Assembly: GCA_026391735.1 (NCBI GenBank)
Contig: JAPLDL010000003.1
Location: 62,001 to 126,000 of the forward strand
Origin: Bacteroidota bacterium
GTDB taxonomy: Bacteria > Bacteroidota > Bacteroidia > Bacteroidales > FEN-979
Reading direction: 5' to 3'
DNA: 64,000 nucleotides
A program made the position numbers and the translations under genes. A model generated the notes under the pieces. That model had not been told where the DNA came from. It was given only the letters and a program-made list of their open reading frames with translations, and searched no databases. Of the stretch, positions 25,982-34,370 are shown piece by piece. Each line of letters begins with the position of its first letter. Position 1 is the first letter of the stretch.

Positions 25982-27008
25982 TATTGGTATCACGGGTCTC
26001 AATGCCATCGACAGCCCCGGTCCGGGAGTGCCGGTGATACGGGCCCTGAGGGAAGCGGCTTCTTTCGACACGCGCATCATAGGGTTATCCTACGAGTCAC
26101 TGGAACCGGGCATTTACATGCACGATATTGTAGACCGCACCTATTCCATACCTTATCCTACCGCCGGAACAGATACTCTTCTTGAAAGGCTGGAATATAT
26201 ACAGGAAAGGGAGAAACTCGATGTGATCATACCCAACTTCGACGCTGAACTTTATCCTTTCATCAAACTGGAACGTAAGCTCAAAGAGATGGGCATTCAC
26301 ATGTTCCTTCCCACCATGCACCAGTTTGAGGAACGTCATAAAGTGAACCTGAATGATTTCGGGAAGAAATACGGTATTAATGTTCCAAAGAGCAAGGTCA
26401 TCTACGACCTTAATACGGTTCACAGCCTTCTATCGGAATTTTCTTTCCCCATGATCGTGAAAGGCAAGTTCTATGATGCTTCTATTGCTTACAGTATAGA
26501 ACAGGTAAAAAGTTATTTCAACAAGATATCTGCCAAATGGGGACTTCCGATCATCATTCAGGAGTTTATCCATGGAACCGAATTCAATGTCACCGGTTTG
26601 GGTGACGGTACAGGAAAAACCATTGCAGCGGTACCAATGCGCAAGCAGTATATTACCGACAAAGGAAAAGCCTGGGGCGGGATCAGCATTTCCGATGAAA
26701 AGATGCTCGATATGACCAGGAAATTTCTCCGGACAACAAAGTGGAGAGGTGGGTTTGAGCTTGAGCTGATGAAAAACAAAGACGGGGAGCTGTACCTTCT
26801 TGAGATCAATCCCCGCCTGCCGGCCTGGATATATCTCGCCGTGGGTGTGGGGCAGAACATCCCCGAAGCCCTGGTGAACCTGGCCATGGGCCATAAGGTG
26901 AAACCATATACCGATTATACGGTAGGAAAAATGTTCATTCGCTATTCCTGGGACATGATCGTAGACCGGGAGGAGTTTGAACAGATCAGTATATATGGTG
27001 AATTGTAA
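25962..27008 (+). CDS. ATP-grasp carboxylate-amine ligase
   Basis: A 348-residue ATP-grasp enzyme related to CarB-like ligases, which activate a carboxylate as acyl phosphate and join it to an amine or thiol. The N-terminal preATP-grasp region reads LNIGITGLNAIDSPGPG. The central domain shows an ATP-binding lysine in MIVKGKFYDA and the loop IIIQEFIHGTEFNV. The metal-binding end is LELMKNKDGELYLLEINPRL. Substrate cannot be read from sequence. It is coupled to the PqqD-like gene and precedes a PLP decarboxylase, a pairing that suggests ligation of an amino acid followed by decarboxylation. A 10-unit heptamer hairpin follows its stop codon by 3 bp. Confidence 0.85.
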   Translation: MKKPKLNIGITGLNAIDSPGPGVPVIRALREAASFDTRIIGLSYESLEPGIYMHDIVDRTYSIPYPTAGTDTLLERLEYIQEREKLDVIIPNFDAELYPFIKLERKLKEMGIHMFLPTMHQFEERHKVNLNDFGKKYGINVPKSKVIYDLNTVHSLLSEFSFPMIVKGKFYDASIAYSIEQVKSYFNKISAKWGLPIIIQEFIHGTEFNVTGLGDGTGKTIAAVPMRKQYITDKGKAWGGISISDEKMLDMTRKFLRTTKWRGGFELELMKNKDGELYLLEINPRLPAWIYLAVGVGQNIPEALVNLAMGHKVKPYTDYTVGKMFIRYSWDMIVDREEFEQISIYGEL

Positions 27009-27011
27009 AAT

Positions 27012-27081
27012 ATCCGACATCTGCCATCTGCCATCTGATGTCCGATATCAGATGGCAGATGGCAGATGGCAGATGGCAGAT
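27012..27081. repeat. Ten-unit heptamer array, perfect inverted repeat
   Basis: ATCCGAC, ATCTGCC x2, ATCTGAT, GTCCGAT, ATCAGAT, GGCAGAT x4, without spacers. The unit switches strand in the middle, so CATCTGCCATCTGCCATCTG pairs with its exact complement in a perfect 20-bp stem. It lies 3 bp after the ATP-grasp stop codon and 31 bp before the decarboxylase start, within the presumed operon. Confidence 0.9.
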
Positions 27082-27112
27082 AAAATTATTTTAATAAATA
27101 ACACGCGAAAAT

Positions 27113-28471
27113 ATGACCAAACTCAGATATGAACGTCCGGTGATCAAGAAACTTGAGACCGGTATGCCGAACAAATTCGGAACAAGAACTGAATACCAGC
27201 CAATGACCCATCTTGACGGGATAGCGGTTGAAAAGCTGATGAAAGACTATGGATCACCCTTGTTTGTGATCTCCGAAAAGACCATCCGCAAGACCATACA
27301 GAAAGCCAAAAAAGCCTTTAAGACAAGATACCCCAGGGTGCAATTTGCCTGGTCATATAAAACCAATTATCTGAATGCGATATGCAGCATATTTCACCAG
27401 GAGGGATCCTGGGCCGAGGTTGTTTCGGGTTTTGAATATGACAAAGCAATCAGCCTGGGTGTGGATGGCAAAAAAATCATATTCAACGGACCTGAGAAGA
27501 GTGAGGAAGATCTCACAAAGGCTATAAAGAACGACTCCCTTATCCATATAGACCACCTGGATGAACTATATACCATTTCAGAACTCGCTGAAAAGCAAAA
27601 GGCCCGCCCAAGGGTAGCCATCAGGGTAAACATGGATACCGGTGTATATCCTATGTGGGACCGTTTCGGGTTCAACTATGAAAACGGGCAGGCATGGGAT
27701 GCCATTAACAAGATCATGCATTCCGATAACATGGAACTGGTGGGGCTGCATTGCCACATCGGGACCTTTATGCTTGCTCCTTCTGCCTACGGAATCGCTG
27801 CATCAAAACTGGCCGAACTGGCTCTTTCTGTGCAAGAAAAATATAAGCACGAAATAAAATATATTGACCTGGGCGGGGGCTTTGCTTCAAAGAATACCCT
27901 GAAAGGGGCTTATCTGCCCGGATCTGATACCAATCCGACGTTCGACGATTTTGCCGAAGTCATTTCATCGGCCTTGCTAAACAGCAATTTCAAACAGGAG
28001 AAACTGCCCATGCTCATCCTGGAAACCGGCCGGGCGCTGATAGACGAAGCAGGGTACCTGCTGGGATCGGTTATTTCAAACAAACGCTCCAGCACCGGGC
28101 GCCGCAATACCATCCTTGATATAGGCGTTAATATACTGTTCACTTCTTTCTGGTATGATCATAAGATTACTCCTGCCCAGGCCTTCACTCATTACTCTGA
28201 AGACACCTGTATATACGGGCCCCTGTGCATGAATATTGACGTGATCCGCGAAAGCGCCAGCCTGCCCCTGCTAAACAAGGACGATCATGTGGTGATACAT
28301 AATGTGGGCGCGTATAACATGACACAGTGGATGCAGTTCATCGCCCTCAGGCCCAACGTAGTGCTTATCGACATGGATGAGAAACCCCATGTGATCCGCC
28401 TTCGCGAAACCCTTGACAATATGAACAGCATGGAAAAGGTACCGGCACATCTTAAAAAATTTAATGTTTAA
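27113..28471 (+). CDS. Fold-III PLP decarboxylase (LysA/diaminopimelate decarboxylase-like)
   Basis: 452-residue alanine-racemase-fold PLP enzyme. Predicted Schiff-base Lys83 in AWSYKTNY, H213-C-H215-I-G-T, glycine loop DLGGGF (252-257), E304-TGR, catalytic Cys372 in YGPLCMNID and Y401 in VGAYN. These are the hallmarks of LysA, carboxynorspermidine and related decarboxylases, which remove CO2 from a D- or L-amino-acid centre. Its context (PqqD-like protein and ATP-grasp ligase) argues against plain lysine synthesis. The first about 35 residues (MTKLRYERPVIKKLETG and on) precede the usual enzyme start and resemble short leader-type peptides of Bacteroidota. Products similar to polyamine or peptide-derived amines are possible. 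Confidence 0.85.
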   Translation: MTKLRYERPVIKKLETGMPNKFGTRTEYQPMTHLDGIAVEKLMKDYGSPLFVISEKTIRKTIQKAKKAFKTRYPRVQFAWSYKTNYLNAICSIFHQEGSWAEVVSGFEYDKAISLGVDGKKIIFNGPEKSEEDLTKAIKNDSLIHIDHLDELYTISELAEKQKARPRVAIRVNMDTGVYPMWDRFGFNYENGQAWDAINKIMHSDNMELVGLHCHIGTFMLAPSAYGIAASKLAELALSVQEKYKHEIKYIDLGGGFASKNTLKGAYLPGSDTNPTFDDFAEVISSALLNSNFKQEKLPMLILETGRALIDEAGYLLGSVISNKRSSTGRRNTILDIGVNILFTSFWYDHKITPAQAFTHYSEDTCIYGPLCMNIDVIRESASLPLLNKDDHVVIHNVGAYNMTQWMQFIALRPNVVLIDMDEKPHVIRLRETLDNMNSMEKVPAHLKKFNV

Positions 28472-28495
28472 TTTTGATAAAGTAACCCTTTATAA

Positions 28496-30700
28496 GTGCA
28501 AAAGCTAAGGTCAACCTTCCCATCATTTCTGACGAGCATAATCAACAGCTATACCCAGATCTTTTTTTCCAATAACAGGATCTTTGCGCTGATACTGATC
28601 GCGGTCACATTTTTTGATTTTTGGGCAGGCCTGAGCGGGATCATTGCAGTGATGGTTTCCAATATTCTGGCTTACCTGATAGGGTTCAACCGCATCAACA
28701 TTAAAAAAGGCTATTACGGGTTTAACAGCCTGCTGGTCGGACTGGGACTGGGAGTGTATTATCAACCGGGTCTCGAGTTTTTCATCATCCTGCTGTTTGC
28801 GTCCTTACTCACCCTCTTCCTCACCCTGATGGTTGAAGGTGTGGTTGGGAAATACGGCCTTCCGTTTCTGAGCCTGTCATTTTTACTCGGGACATGGGCT
28901 GTAAGCCTTGCTGCACGGCAGTTTACCGCCCTGCATGTGAGCGAAAGGGGCATCTTTATGACCAACGAGATGTTCATCATGGGAGGCCAAACCATGGTTA
29001 ATTCCTATAACTGGCTTACAAACCTGGGCATCCCGGAACCGTTGCGGCTTTATTTCACCTCGCTTGGCGCAATCTTCTTCCAGTATCATCTTTTTGCCGG
29101 GATACTGATTGCCATCGGCCTGCTTATTTATTCGAGAATTGCCTTTGTGCTTTCACTCCTGGGTTTCTTTTCGGCTTATGCCTACTACAACTTCATAGGG
29201 GCTGATATCCATGAACTCAGTTATAGTTTTATCGGGTTCAACTTCATCCTCACTTCAATCGCCATAGGCGGGTTCTTTATCATTCCATCACGTTGGTCGT
29301 TTCTTTGGGTGATCCTGCTTACACCACTTATATCTATTATCCTTACAAGCACCCAGCTGATCTTTTCAATGTTCCAGCTTTCCGTGTATTCACTACCGTT
29401 TAATATGGTGGTGCTGCTGTTCCTTTATGCCCTGAAATTCCGTGAACGGTTTTTCGATAAACCCGAACTGGTGAGCTACCAGCAATATTCACCTGAAATA
29501 AACCTGTACTCCCATATTAATTACCGGACCCGCTTCGGGAAAGCGCACTATTACCCCTTTGTACTACCCTTCTGGGGTGAGTGGAAAGTAACCCAGGGTC
29601 ATGACGGGACCCTTACGCACCAGGGTGACTGGAGGCATGCATGGGACTTCGAGATAGCCGATGAAAAAGGTAAGACCTTCAGCGGCAAAGGCTCGGAACG
29701 GGAAGACTACTTTTGCTATAATAAACCAGTTGTTGCTCCTGCCGACGGACGGGTCGAGGAGATCGTCGATAGCATTGATGATAATGAGATCGGCAATATG
29801 GATCTTGAGCACAACTGGGGCAACACGATTGTCCTGAAGCATGCCGATCAACTGTATTCCAAACTTTCACACCTTAAAAAAGGCAGTTGCAAGGTTACAG
29901 CCGGCGATGCAGTAAAGAAGGGGCAGGTGATAGCCAGATGCGGTAATTCAGGGCGTTCACCTGTACCGCATATCCATTTCCAGATTCAGCAAACACCATA
30001 TATCGGATCCAAAACACTGGATTATCCCATTAGTCAATTTATACACCATAAACCCGGAATATTCGAACTCAGATCATACGAGAATCCTGAAAACGGGATT
30101 ATCGTTTCCAATGTCAGCAGGAATGCTTCACTGGAAAAAGCCTTTCACTTTATCCCTGGTCAGAAGTTTACCCTTGATGTGAAACCTGAAGTAGAGAAAG
30201 AATATACCCTCGAATGGGAAGTCGAGATCAGCCCGGTGAATACAAGTTGTATTTATTGTAAGAAGACCAATTCCAGGGCCTGGTTCAGGAATGATGGCGA
30301 CATTCATTATTTTACCCACTTCGAAGGCGACCGTTCATCCCTTCTTTTCAGATTCTTCCTCGGTGCCTATAAGATCATGCTTGGCTATTATCCTGATCTA
30401 TTGGTGAAAGATACCTATCCTGTTTATACATTCAGCAACAAAATTCTGGGTTTACTTCAGGACTTTATTGCACCTTTCATTTTATTTTTGAAGGCGGATT
30501 ACAGCCTGAATTATATTGGGATGGAGGATGAACTGATGCAAACCGGGATCAGGCTGAGATCTGTCAGCAAAGCTACTTTCGGAGGAAGGGAAATGAAACG
30601 GATGGAATGCGAAATGTTTATATCACCGCAAGGACTTGAGCGATTTGTCATCAAAGAGAATAGTAAGACCACACAAGTAAAACTTGTTGCCGACCGATGA
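28496..30700 (+). CDS. Urea-transporter-like membrane domain fused to M23 peptidase
   Basis: 734 residues. Residues 1 to about 320 are a multi-helix membrane domain with urea transporter (UT) signatures such as GFNSLLVGLGLG and LPFLSLSFLLGTW. Residues about 350-510 form an M23/LytM metallopeptidase domain with the RHAWDFE first metal site and HIHFQIQ (HxH near 492-494). A further beta-rich extracytoplasmic part extends to the end. The translation start is GTG at 28496, as no ATG precedes the first helix. UT channels pass urea or small amides; the peptidase would act on peptidoglycan or peptide in the periplasm. The gene follows the decarboxylase by 24 bp and overlaps the next by 4 bp, so it may export or process the pathway product. 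Confidence 0.85.
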   Translation: MQKLRSTFPSFLTSIINSYTQIFFSNNRIFALILIAVTFFDFWAGLSGIIAVMVSNILAYLIGFNRINIKKGYYGFNSLLVGLGLGVYYQPGLEFFIILLFASLLTLFLTLMVEGVVGKYGLPFLSLSFLLGTWAVSLAARQFTALHVSERGIFMTNEMFIMGGQTMVNSYNWLTNLGIPEPLRLYFTSLGAIFFQYHLFAGILIAIGLLIYSRIAFVLSLLGFFSAYAYYNFIGADIHELSYSFIGFNFILTSIAIGGFFIIPSRWSFLWVILLTPLISIILTSTQLIFSMFQLSVYSLPFNMVVLLFLYALKFRERFFDKPELVSYQQYSPEINLYSHINYRTRFGKAHYYPFVLPFWGEWKVTQGHDGTLTHQGDWRHAWDFEIADEKGKTFSGKGSEREDYFCYNKPVVAPADGRVEEIVDSIDDNEIGNMDLEHNWGNTIVLKHADQLYSKLSHLKKGSCKVTAGDAVKKGQVIARCGNSGRSPVPHIHFQIQQTPYIGSKTLDYPISQFIHHKPGIFELRSYENPENGIIVSNVSRNASLEKAFHFIPGQKFTLDVKPEVEKEYTLEWEVEISPVNTSCIYCKKTNSRAWFRNDGDIHYFTHFEGDRSSLLFRFFLGAYKIMLGYYPDLLVKDTYPVYTFSNKILGLLQDFIAPFILFLKADYSLNYIGMEDELMQTGIRLRSVSKATFGGREMKRMECEMFISPQGLERFVIKENSKTTQVKLVADR

Positions 30701-32187
30701 CGATCAAATCCCTGGTTCCTTTTCTTTTCTTCCTGACTGCATTTCCCGTATTTGCTTCAACACGAATGGATTTCCAAACGGTTGACATGCTTACTTACCG
30801 GTGTTACAACGAACAGAAATGGGACAGTGTAATCCTCGTCGGCAAGGAAGCCCTGCATCAGAAAATTGATTATTATTACCTCAGGGTGAGGCTGGGTATA
30901 GCATACTTTGAAAAGAGAGAGTATTTTCCTGCCGCAACACATCTTGAGAAGGCAAGAGAATTCAATTCAGGCGATCCTTTTGTTGCGGATTATCTAAGCC
31001 GTACCTACAGCTACATCAACCGAAATGAAGAAGCAAGCCTCCTGAAATCTTCCATGCCACACGATGTGCAGGATACGGTCAGTTCAAAACCCGGATTCCT
31101 GCAACAGGTCCATTTTGAAACCGGGTATACTTTAAGCAGCGACAGGACACCGGCAAATCTCGCGACTTTAATGGGAAAGGACAGTATTTACGGAGAGCAG
31201 GATCTGTACGGGAACAATTTTTATACCAACCTCGGGTTGAAGCTAAGGGTTTCAAACCGCTTAAACTTAAGCCTGGCTTACAATTATCTTAACTTTTCAA
31301 AAACAAAATACATTCAATATGGCAGGGGTGAGGCTCACCTCCAGAGTGTAAAGGACACTTCCTGGGGGAAAGAATATCTGTATACATTTCCCTGGGTTGT
31401 TTACGATACCAGTTTCACCTATCATGTGCGACAGAATGAGGTGTATGCGGCAGCTACGGTAACCCTTCCCTGGGGACTGAAGATCATTCCGGCATTCCAC
31501 TGGATTAACGTCAGCTATACAATGGTCAATCCATCATTTCACAGGGATACTATGCATTATAATGCCTATTATACTTATGCCGACAGCACATTTCATACAT
31601 TCCCGTTTCCCCTTACTACTTATTCTTATAATCAAAAAGATACCTCGTTCAATAATTTCGTGGCAGCTCTCCGCCTTTCGAAGGATATAGGGAGATTCAG
31701 TTTAGCTCTTTCGGGCAGTTGGTCGAACCTGAACGGAAAAACCCAGGCTCAGGCAGGTCTTTCGCTGATATATTATCCTTTGGGAAATCTGGATTTGTAT
31801 GGCGCTACAACGGCAACAGGCTTCTTCCAGGGCTCCGGTAAACGATTGCTTCTAAGCCAGATAATCGGAGGAAAATTAACATCCTGGCTTTGGGGCGAAG
31901 TGAATTTCTTATACGGCGACTTCACCAACGCAAATATTTACAATGGAGCCATAGTATATAACAACAGCGATATGATCGACTACAGGGGAGGAGCCAGCCT
32001 GGTGTTTGTAATCAGCAAACACATACAGCTTTCACTCATATACCAGTATTTCAGGAAGGAAAGCCTGCAAACGTATTACAGCAAATCAGAAGATCCGGTA
32101 TCGCACCAGATCAAGGAAGTACAGCAAACTCAATATAATCCGTATAACACAAATACAATAATAGGAGGAATCACATGGAAACTTTAG
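30697..32187 (+). CDS. Outer-membrane protein with N-terminal TPR and C-terminal barrel
   Basis: A 496-residue protein with a signal peptide (about 1-20, ending VFAS), two or three TPR helices pairs (about 25-115, e.g. YLRVRLGIAYFEKREYFPAA) and then a beta-barrel of about 12-14 amphipathic strands to a C-terminal IIGGITWKL. Tyrosine-rich outward loops fit an outer-membrane pore. The start ATG overlaps the stop of the UT-M23 gene (ATGA), and the end overlaps or abuts the TPR gene. Together they suggest an envelope-spanning route: inner-membrane channel, periplasmic TPR, outer-membrane barrel. Substrate unknown. Confidence 0.75.
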   Translation: MTIKSLVPFLFFLTAFPVFASTRMDFQTVDMLTYRCYNEQKWDSVILVGKEALHQKIDYYYLRVRLGIAYFEKREYFPAATHLEKAREFNSGDPFVADYLSRTYSYINRNEEASLLKSSMPHDVQDTVSSKPGFLQQVHFETGYTLSSDRTPANLATLMGKDSIYGEQDLYGNNFYTNLGLKLRVSNRLNLSLAYNYLNFSKTKYIQYGRGEAHLQSVKDTSWGKEYLYTFPWVVYDTSFTYHVRQNEVYAAATVTLPWGLKIIPAFHWINVSYTMVNPSFHRDTMHYNAYYTYADSTFHTFPFPLTTYSYNQKDTSFNNFVAALRLSKDIGRFSLALSGSWSNLNGKTQAQAGLSLIYYPLGNLDLYGATTATGFFQGSGKRLLLSQIIGGKLTSWLWGEVNFLYGDFTNANIYNGAIVYNNSDMIDYRGGASLVFVISKHIQLSLIYQYFRKESLQTYYSKSEDPVSHQIKEVQQTQYNPYNTNTIIGGITWKL

Positions 32188-32219
32188 GAAAAAATCGTGA
32201 AGAAGGGCATGAGGAAATT

Positions 32220-32246
32220 CGTAGCGGCGGTGTGAAGATGCGAGCG
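32220..32246 (+). repeat. 27-bp dispersed repeat, copy 1
   Basis: A 27-bp sequence starting CGTAGCGGCGG and ending GATGCGAGCG. It recurs inverted at 43997-44023 with one mismatch. Here it lies at the start of the TPR gene and supplies its likely ATG (32238). Confidence 0.8.
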
Positions 32247-32858
32247 ATTCGTTGCTTCATTGCTTCGGTACTTTTAATCTTTTCGCTTACCTCTTTTTCC
32301 CAAACAAACTATACCGCCCAACAGGATGCGTTCTCAAAAAGTTATGCCTTCGAATCAAGGGGGAATTTCACCGATGCCATCACAACCATGAAAGGCATTT
32401 ACCAGGAAGATTCCTACGAGATCAATCTCCGTCTTGGATGGGTAACATACCTGGCCGGAATGTTTACCGAATCGTCGGCATACTACCAGAAAGCCATCAA
32501 GCTCAAACCATATGCTATCGAAGGAAAGATTGGGTTTGCTAACCCTGCTTCGGCATTAGGCAATTGGGACCAGGTGGTTGCCCAGTATGATGAAGTGCTC
32601 GCGATTGACCCCCAGAATACTACTGTAAACTATCGCTTGGGCTCGATTTATTATGGTCGCAAAGATTATGCAAAAGCCGAGAAATATCTCGAAAAAGTAG
32701 TTAACCTGTATCCATTTGATTACGACAGCATGGTTCTTTATGCATGGACAGAGTACAAGCTTGGCAAGCTGCGGGAAGCACAGGTATTGTTCAATAAAGC
32801 CCTGCTTATGAGACCAAAGGATGCATCTGCCACAGAGGGTCTTGGACTCATCAAATAG
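32238..32858 (+). CDS. Periplasmic TPR protein
   Basis: 206 residues if started at 32238: a signal peptide (IRCFIASVLLIFSLTSFSQ) followed by four to five TPR units (e.g. YEINLRLGWVTYLAGMFTES, NTTVNYRLGSIYYGRKDYA, EYKLGKLREAQVLFNKAL). An in-frame ATG at 32175 overlaps the previous gene's stop, has an AGGAGG just upstream and would add 21 hydrophilic residues; that extension is partly made of the 27-bp dispersed repeat, so the shorter start with the signal peptide at the N-terminus is preferred. TPR proteins assemble complexes; this one would act in the periplasm with the barrel protein. It converges with the GH16 gene (1-bp gap). Confidence 0.7.
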   Translation: MRAIRCFIASVLLIFSLTSFSQTNYTAQQDAFSKSYAFESRGNFTDAITTMKGIYQEDSYEINLRLGWVTYLAGMFTESSAYYQKAIKLKPYAIEGKIGFANPASALGNWDQVVAQYDEVLAIDPQNTTVNYRLGSIYYGRKDYAKAEKYLEKVVNLYPFDYDSMVLYAWTEYKLGKLREAQVLFNKALLMRPKDASATEGLGLIK

Positions 32859-32859
32859 A

Positions 32860-33729
32860 CTATAAAGGGATAAACCTGAATGATTTGATAACGACCTCAA
32901 ATTCCTTGTTATCCGAAGGCGGCAGTCCGTTCAGGAGCCAAAGATTAAAACGTACATTCGTGCTGTCTTCCGGGGCCGGAATCACAATAGGATTGGATGT
33001 TTTTCCCCCTTCCATTTTGGACCTTGACGGGTTGGAACTGTCAAATGACCAGCTTGCAAGGGTATCTGTTCCCGGGTAACTGCCTCCACTAAATGAAACC
33101 CAGCTTACCAGGCTTGGGGTCCACCTGAATACATGGGTGCAGGCGCTCTTAAGCTTGCTAACTTGCATCTGGGGTTTTCTGGTCCTTTCAAGGTATGGTG
33201 TGGCATTGTCGAACCAAACAGGTTGCACGCTGTAGGTTGCCAGCAGGGTGTCGCTTGCAACGTTCCATCGGGCAAACTCTATATCGATCTCGCTGTTTGC
33301 CTGCGTCTGGAATGAATGATCATTCCAGGTAAACAAACCCAGAACAACCCGTTCATTCATGGTAGTGAGATCACTTGTAGTGGTGAAAATATATGTACCG
33401 TAGCCGAATGTTCTTACCGATACGATCTCACTGCAATACCATTGGTTGTTGTTTTTTACGATCTTCAGATGAAGGCTGCTGTCGGCATCCAGGAAGATAT
33501 TGTTGTATTTGCTAGTAAAACGGTTGGGCCCAGGCCCTACAGCAGTGTCGTTGCTGTTTTTAAAATTCCAGTAGTACCCCGAGAAATACAAGTTACCCGT
33601 TGATACAGGTTCGGGCGGATCGGATTGCTTGCAGGAAAACAGGGACATCAGCATACAAATGGCAGCGCTCCGGGATAGAGCTTTATATGCCATAGATGCA
33701 ATTTTTCCGGTCAGATTCTGGGTGCTCAA
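32860..33729 (-). CDS. GH16-like lipoprotein (beta-glucan or galactan hydrolase type)
   Basis: 289 residues with a lipoprotein signal (MLMSLFSCKQ) and a beta-jelly-roll that carries the GH16 active-site motif EIDIE in ANSEIDIEFARWN, with both catalytic glutamates and the central aspartate. GH16 enzymes cut beta-1,3/1,4-glucans or galactans, or transglycosylate them. It is the last gene of a six-gene operon reading leftward and overlaps the upstream lipoprotein gene by 4 bp. Cell-surface location is expected from the lipid anchor. It is shorter than many laminarinases and lacks extra carbohydrate-binding modules. Confidence 0.8.
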   Translation of the reverse strand: MSTQNLTGKIASMAYKALSRSAAICMLMSLFSCKQSDPPEPVSTGNLYFSGYYWNFKNSNDTAVGPGPNRFTSKYNNIFLDADSSLHLKIVKNNNQWYCSEIVSVRTFGYGTYIFTTTSDLTTMNERVVLGLFTWNDHSFQTQANSEIDIEFARWNVASDTLLATYSVQPVWFDNATPYLERTRKPQMQVSKLKSACTHVFRWTPSLVSWVSFSGGSYPGTDTLASWSFDSSNPSRSKMEGGKTSNPIVIPAPEDSTNVRFNLWLLNGLPPSDNKEFEVVIKSFRFIPL

Positions 33730-34370
33730 TTTTTTACGAGTTTAATTTCATCGAGGTAGATATCGCCGTCGCCTTCGAGTTGTATTATGAATTGTTTGAC
33801 TTTCCCTAAGTCGGCATCGTTCTTTTGAAATGGAAATTTTTTCAGCGGAATGGTCACCGTGGTCCAGGTGGAATCATTGAATGGACCGGAAGCCTGGGCA
33901 GTATTGAACCCGCAATAAGACTGGACCCCCGTATAGTCTTCAAAAGCAAAGGCCACGGGCAAATTTGTAAAACTGCCTTTAACTGCTTTAACTTTTAACT
34001 CGACTGCAGCAACATTTACAATATCGACCATATCCTTAGGTTGCCAGTTATTCCATCCGAAGCCGATCCCTATCCATTTGCAACCTCCGCCCACTTTATC
34101 CCATTTTAAATGAATAGCATATTTCCCCGAAAACGTATGTACACTCTCCTTTGATAAGGTAAGGCAGTTCTTTTCGGGTGAGGCCCATACCGTATTATCA
34201 AACTCGTCGGAGAAAATGACGACTTCTTTAAAATCATTGACTCGCGGACTGCTGTCGATGGTGGCAATATCATATAAATCTTTCTTTTGAACCTGGACAA
34301 ATGAAGGTTTACTGGGATTGCAGGCAAACAGGCCCAGCAAGAAAATAATATATAAGATCCGGCTCATCAT
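33726..34370 (-). CDS. Lipoprotein with a carbohydrate-binding-like beta-sandwich
   Basis: 214-residue lipoprotein (lipobox LLGLFACNP). The rest looks like a jelly-roll module of CBM type: VAAVELKVKA, WTTVTIPLKKFPF and GDGDIYLDEIKLVKN are typical closing strands of glycan-binding beta-sandwiches. No catalytic motif is seen. It overlaps the neighbours by 1 and 4 bp. A role in holding glycan at the surface for the GH16 and GH2/GH5-like enzymes is inferred. Confidence 0.65.
   Translation of the reverse strand: MMSRILYIIFLLGLFACNPSKPSFVQVQKKDLYDIATIDSSPRVNDFKEVVIFSDEFDNTVWASPEKNCLTLSKESVHTFSGKYAIHLKWDKVGGGCKWIGIGFGWNNWQPKDMVDIVNVAAVELKVKAVKGSFTNLPVAFAFEDYTGVQSYCGFNTAQASGPFNDSTWTTVTIPLKKFPFQKNDADLGKVKQFIIQLEGDGDIYLDEIKLVKN

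Noticed and set aside
25721-27008. PQQ biosynthesis locus supplying the propeller proteins at 2460-9920
   Set aside because: Only a PqqD-like protein is present; PqqA, B, C and E are absent, and the propellers are of the BamB-like class in which cofactor binding is often lost.
27012-27081. Possible CRISPR or STR-type array
   Set aside because: Units are 7 bp with no spacers, no cas genes are in the window, and the same structure occurs inside genes. It is a heptamer repeat, not CRISPR.
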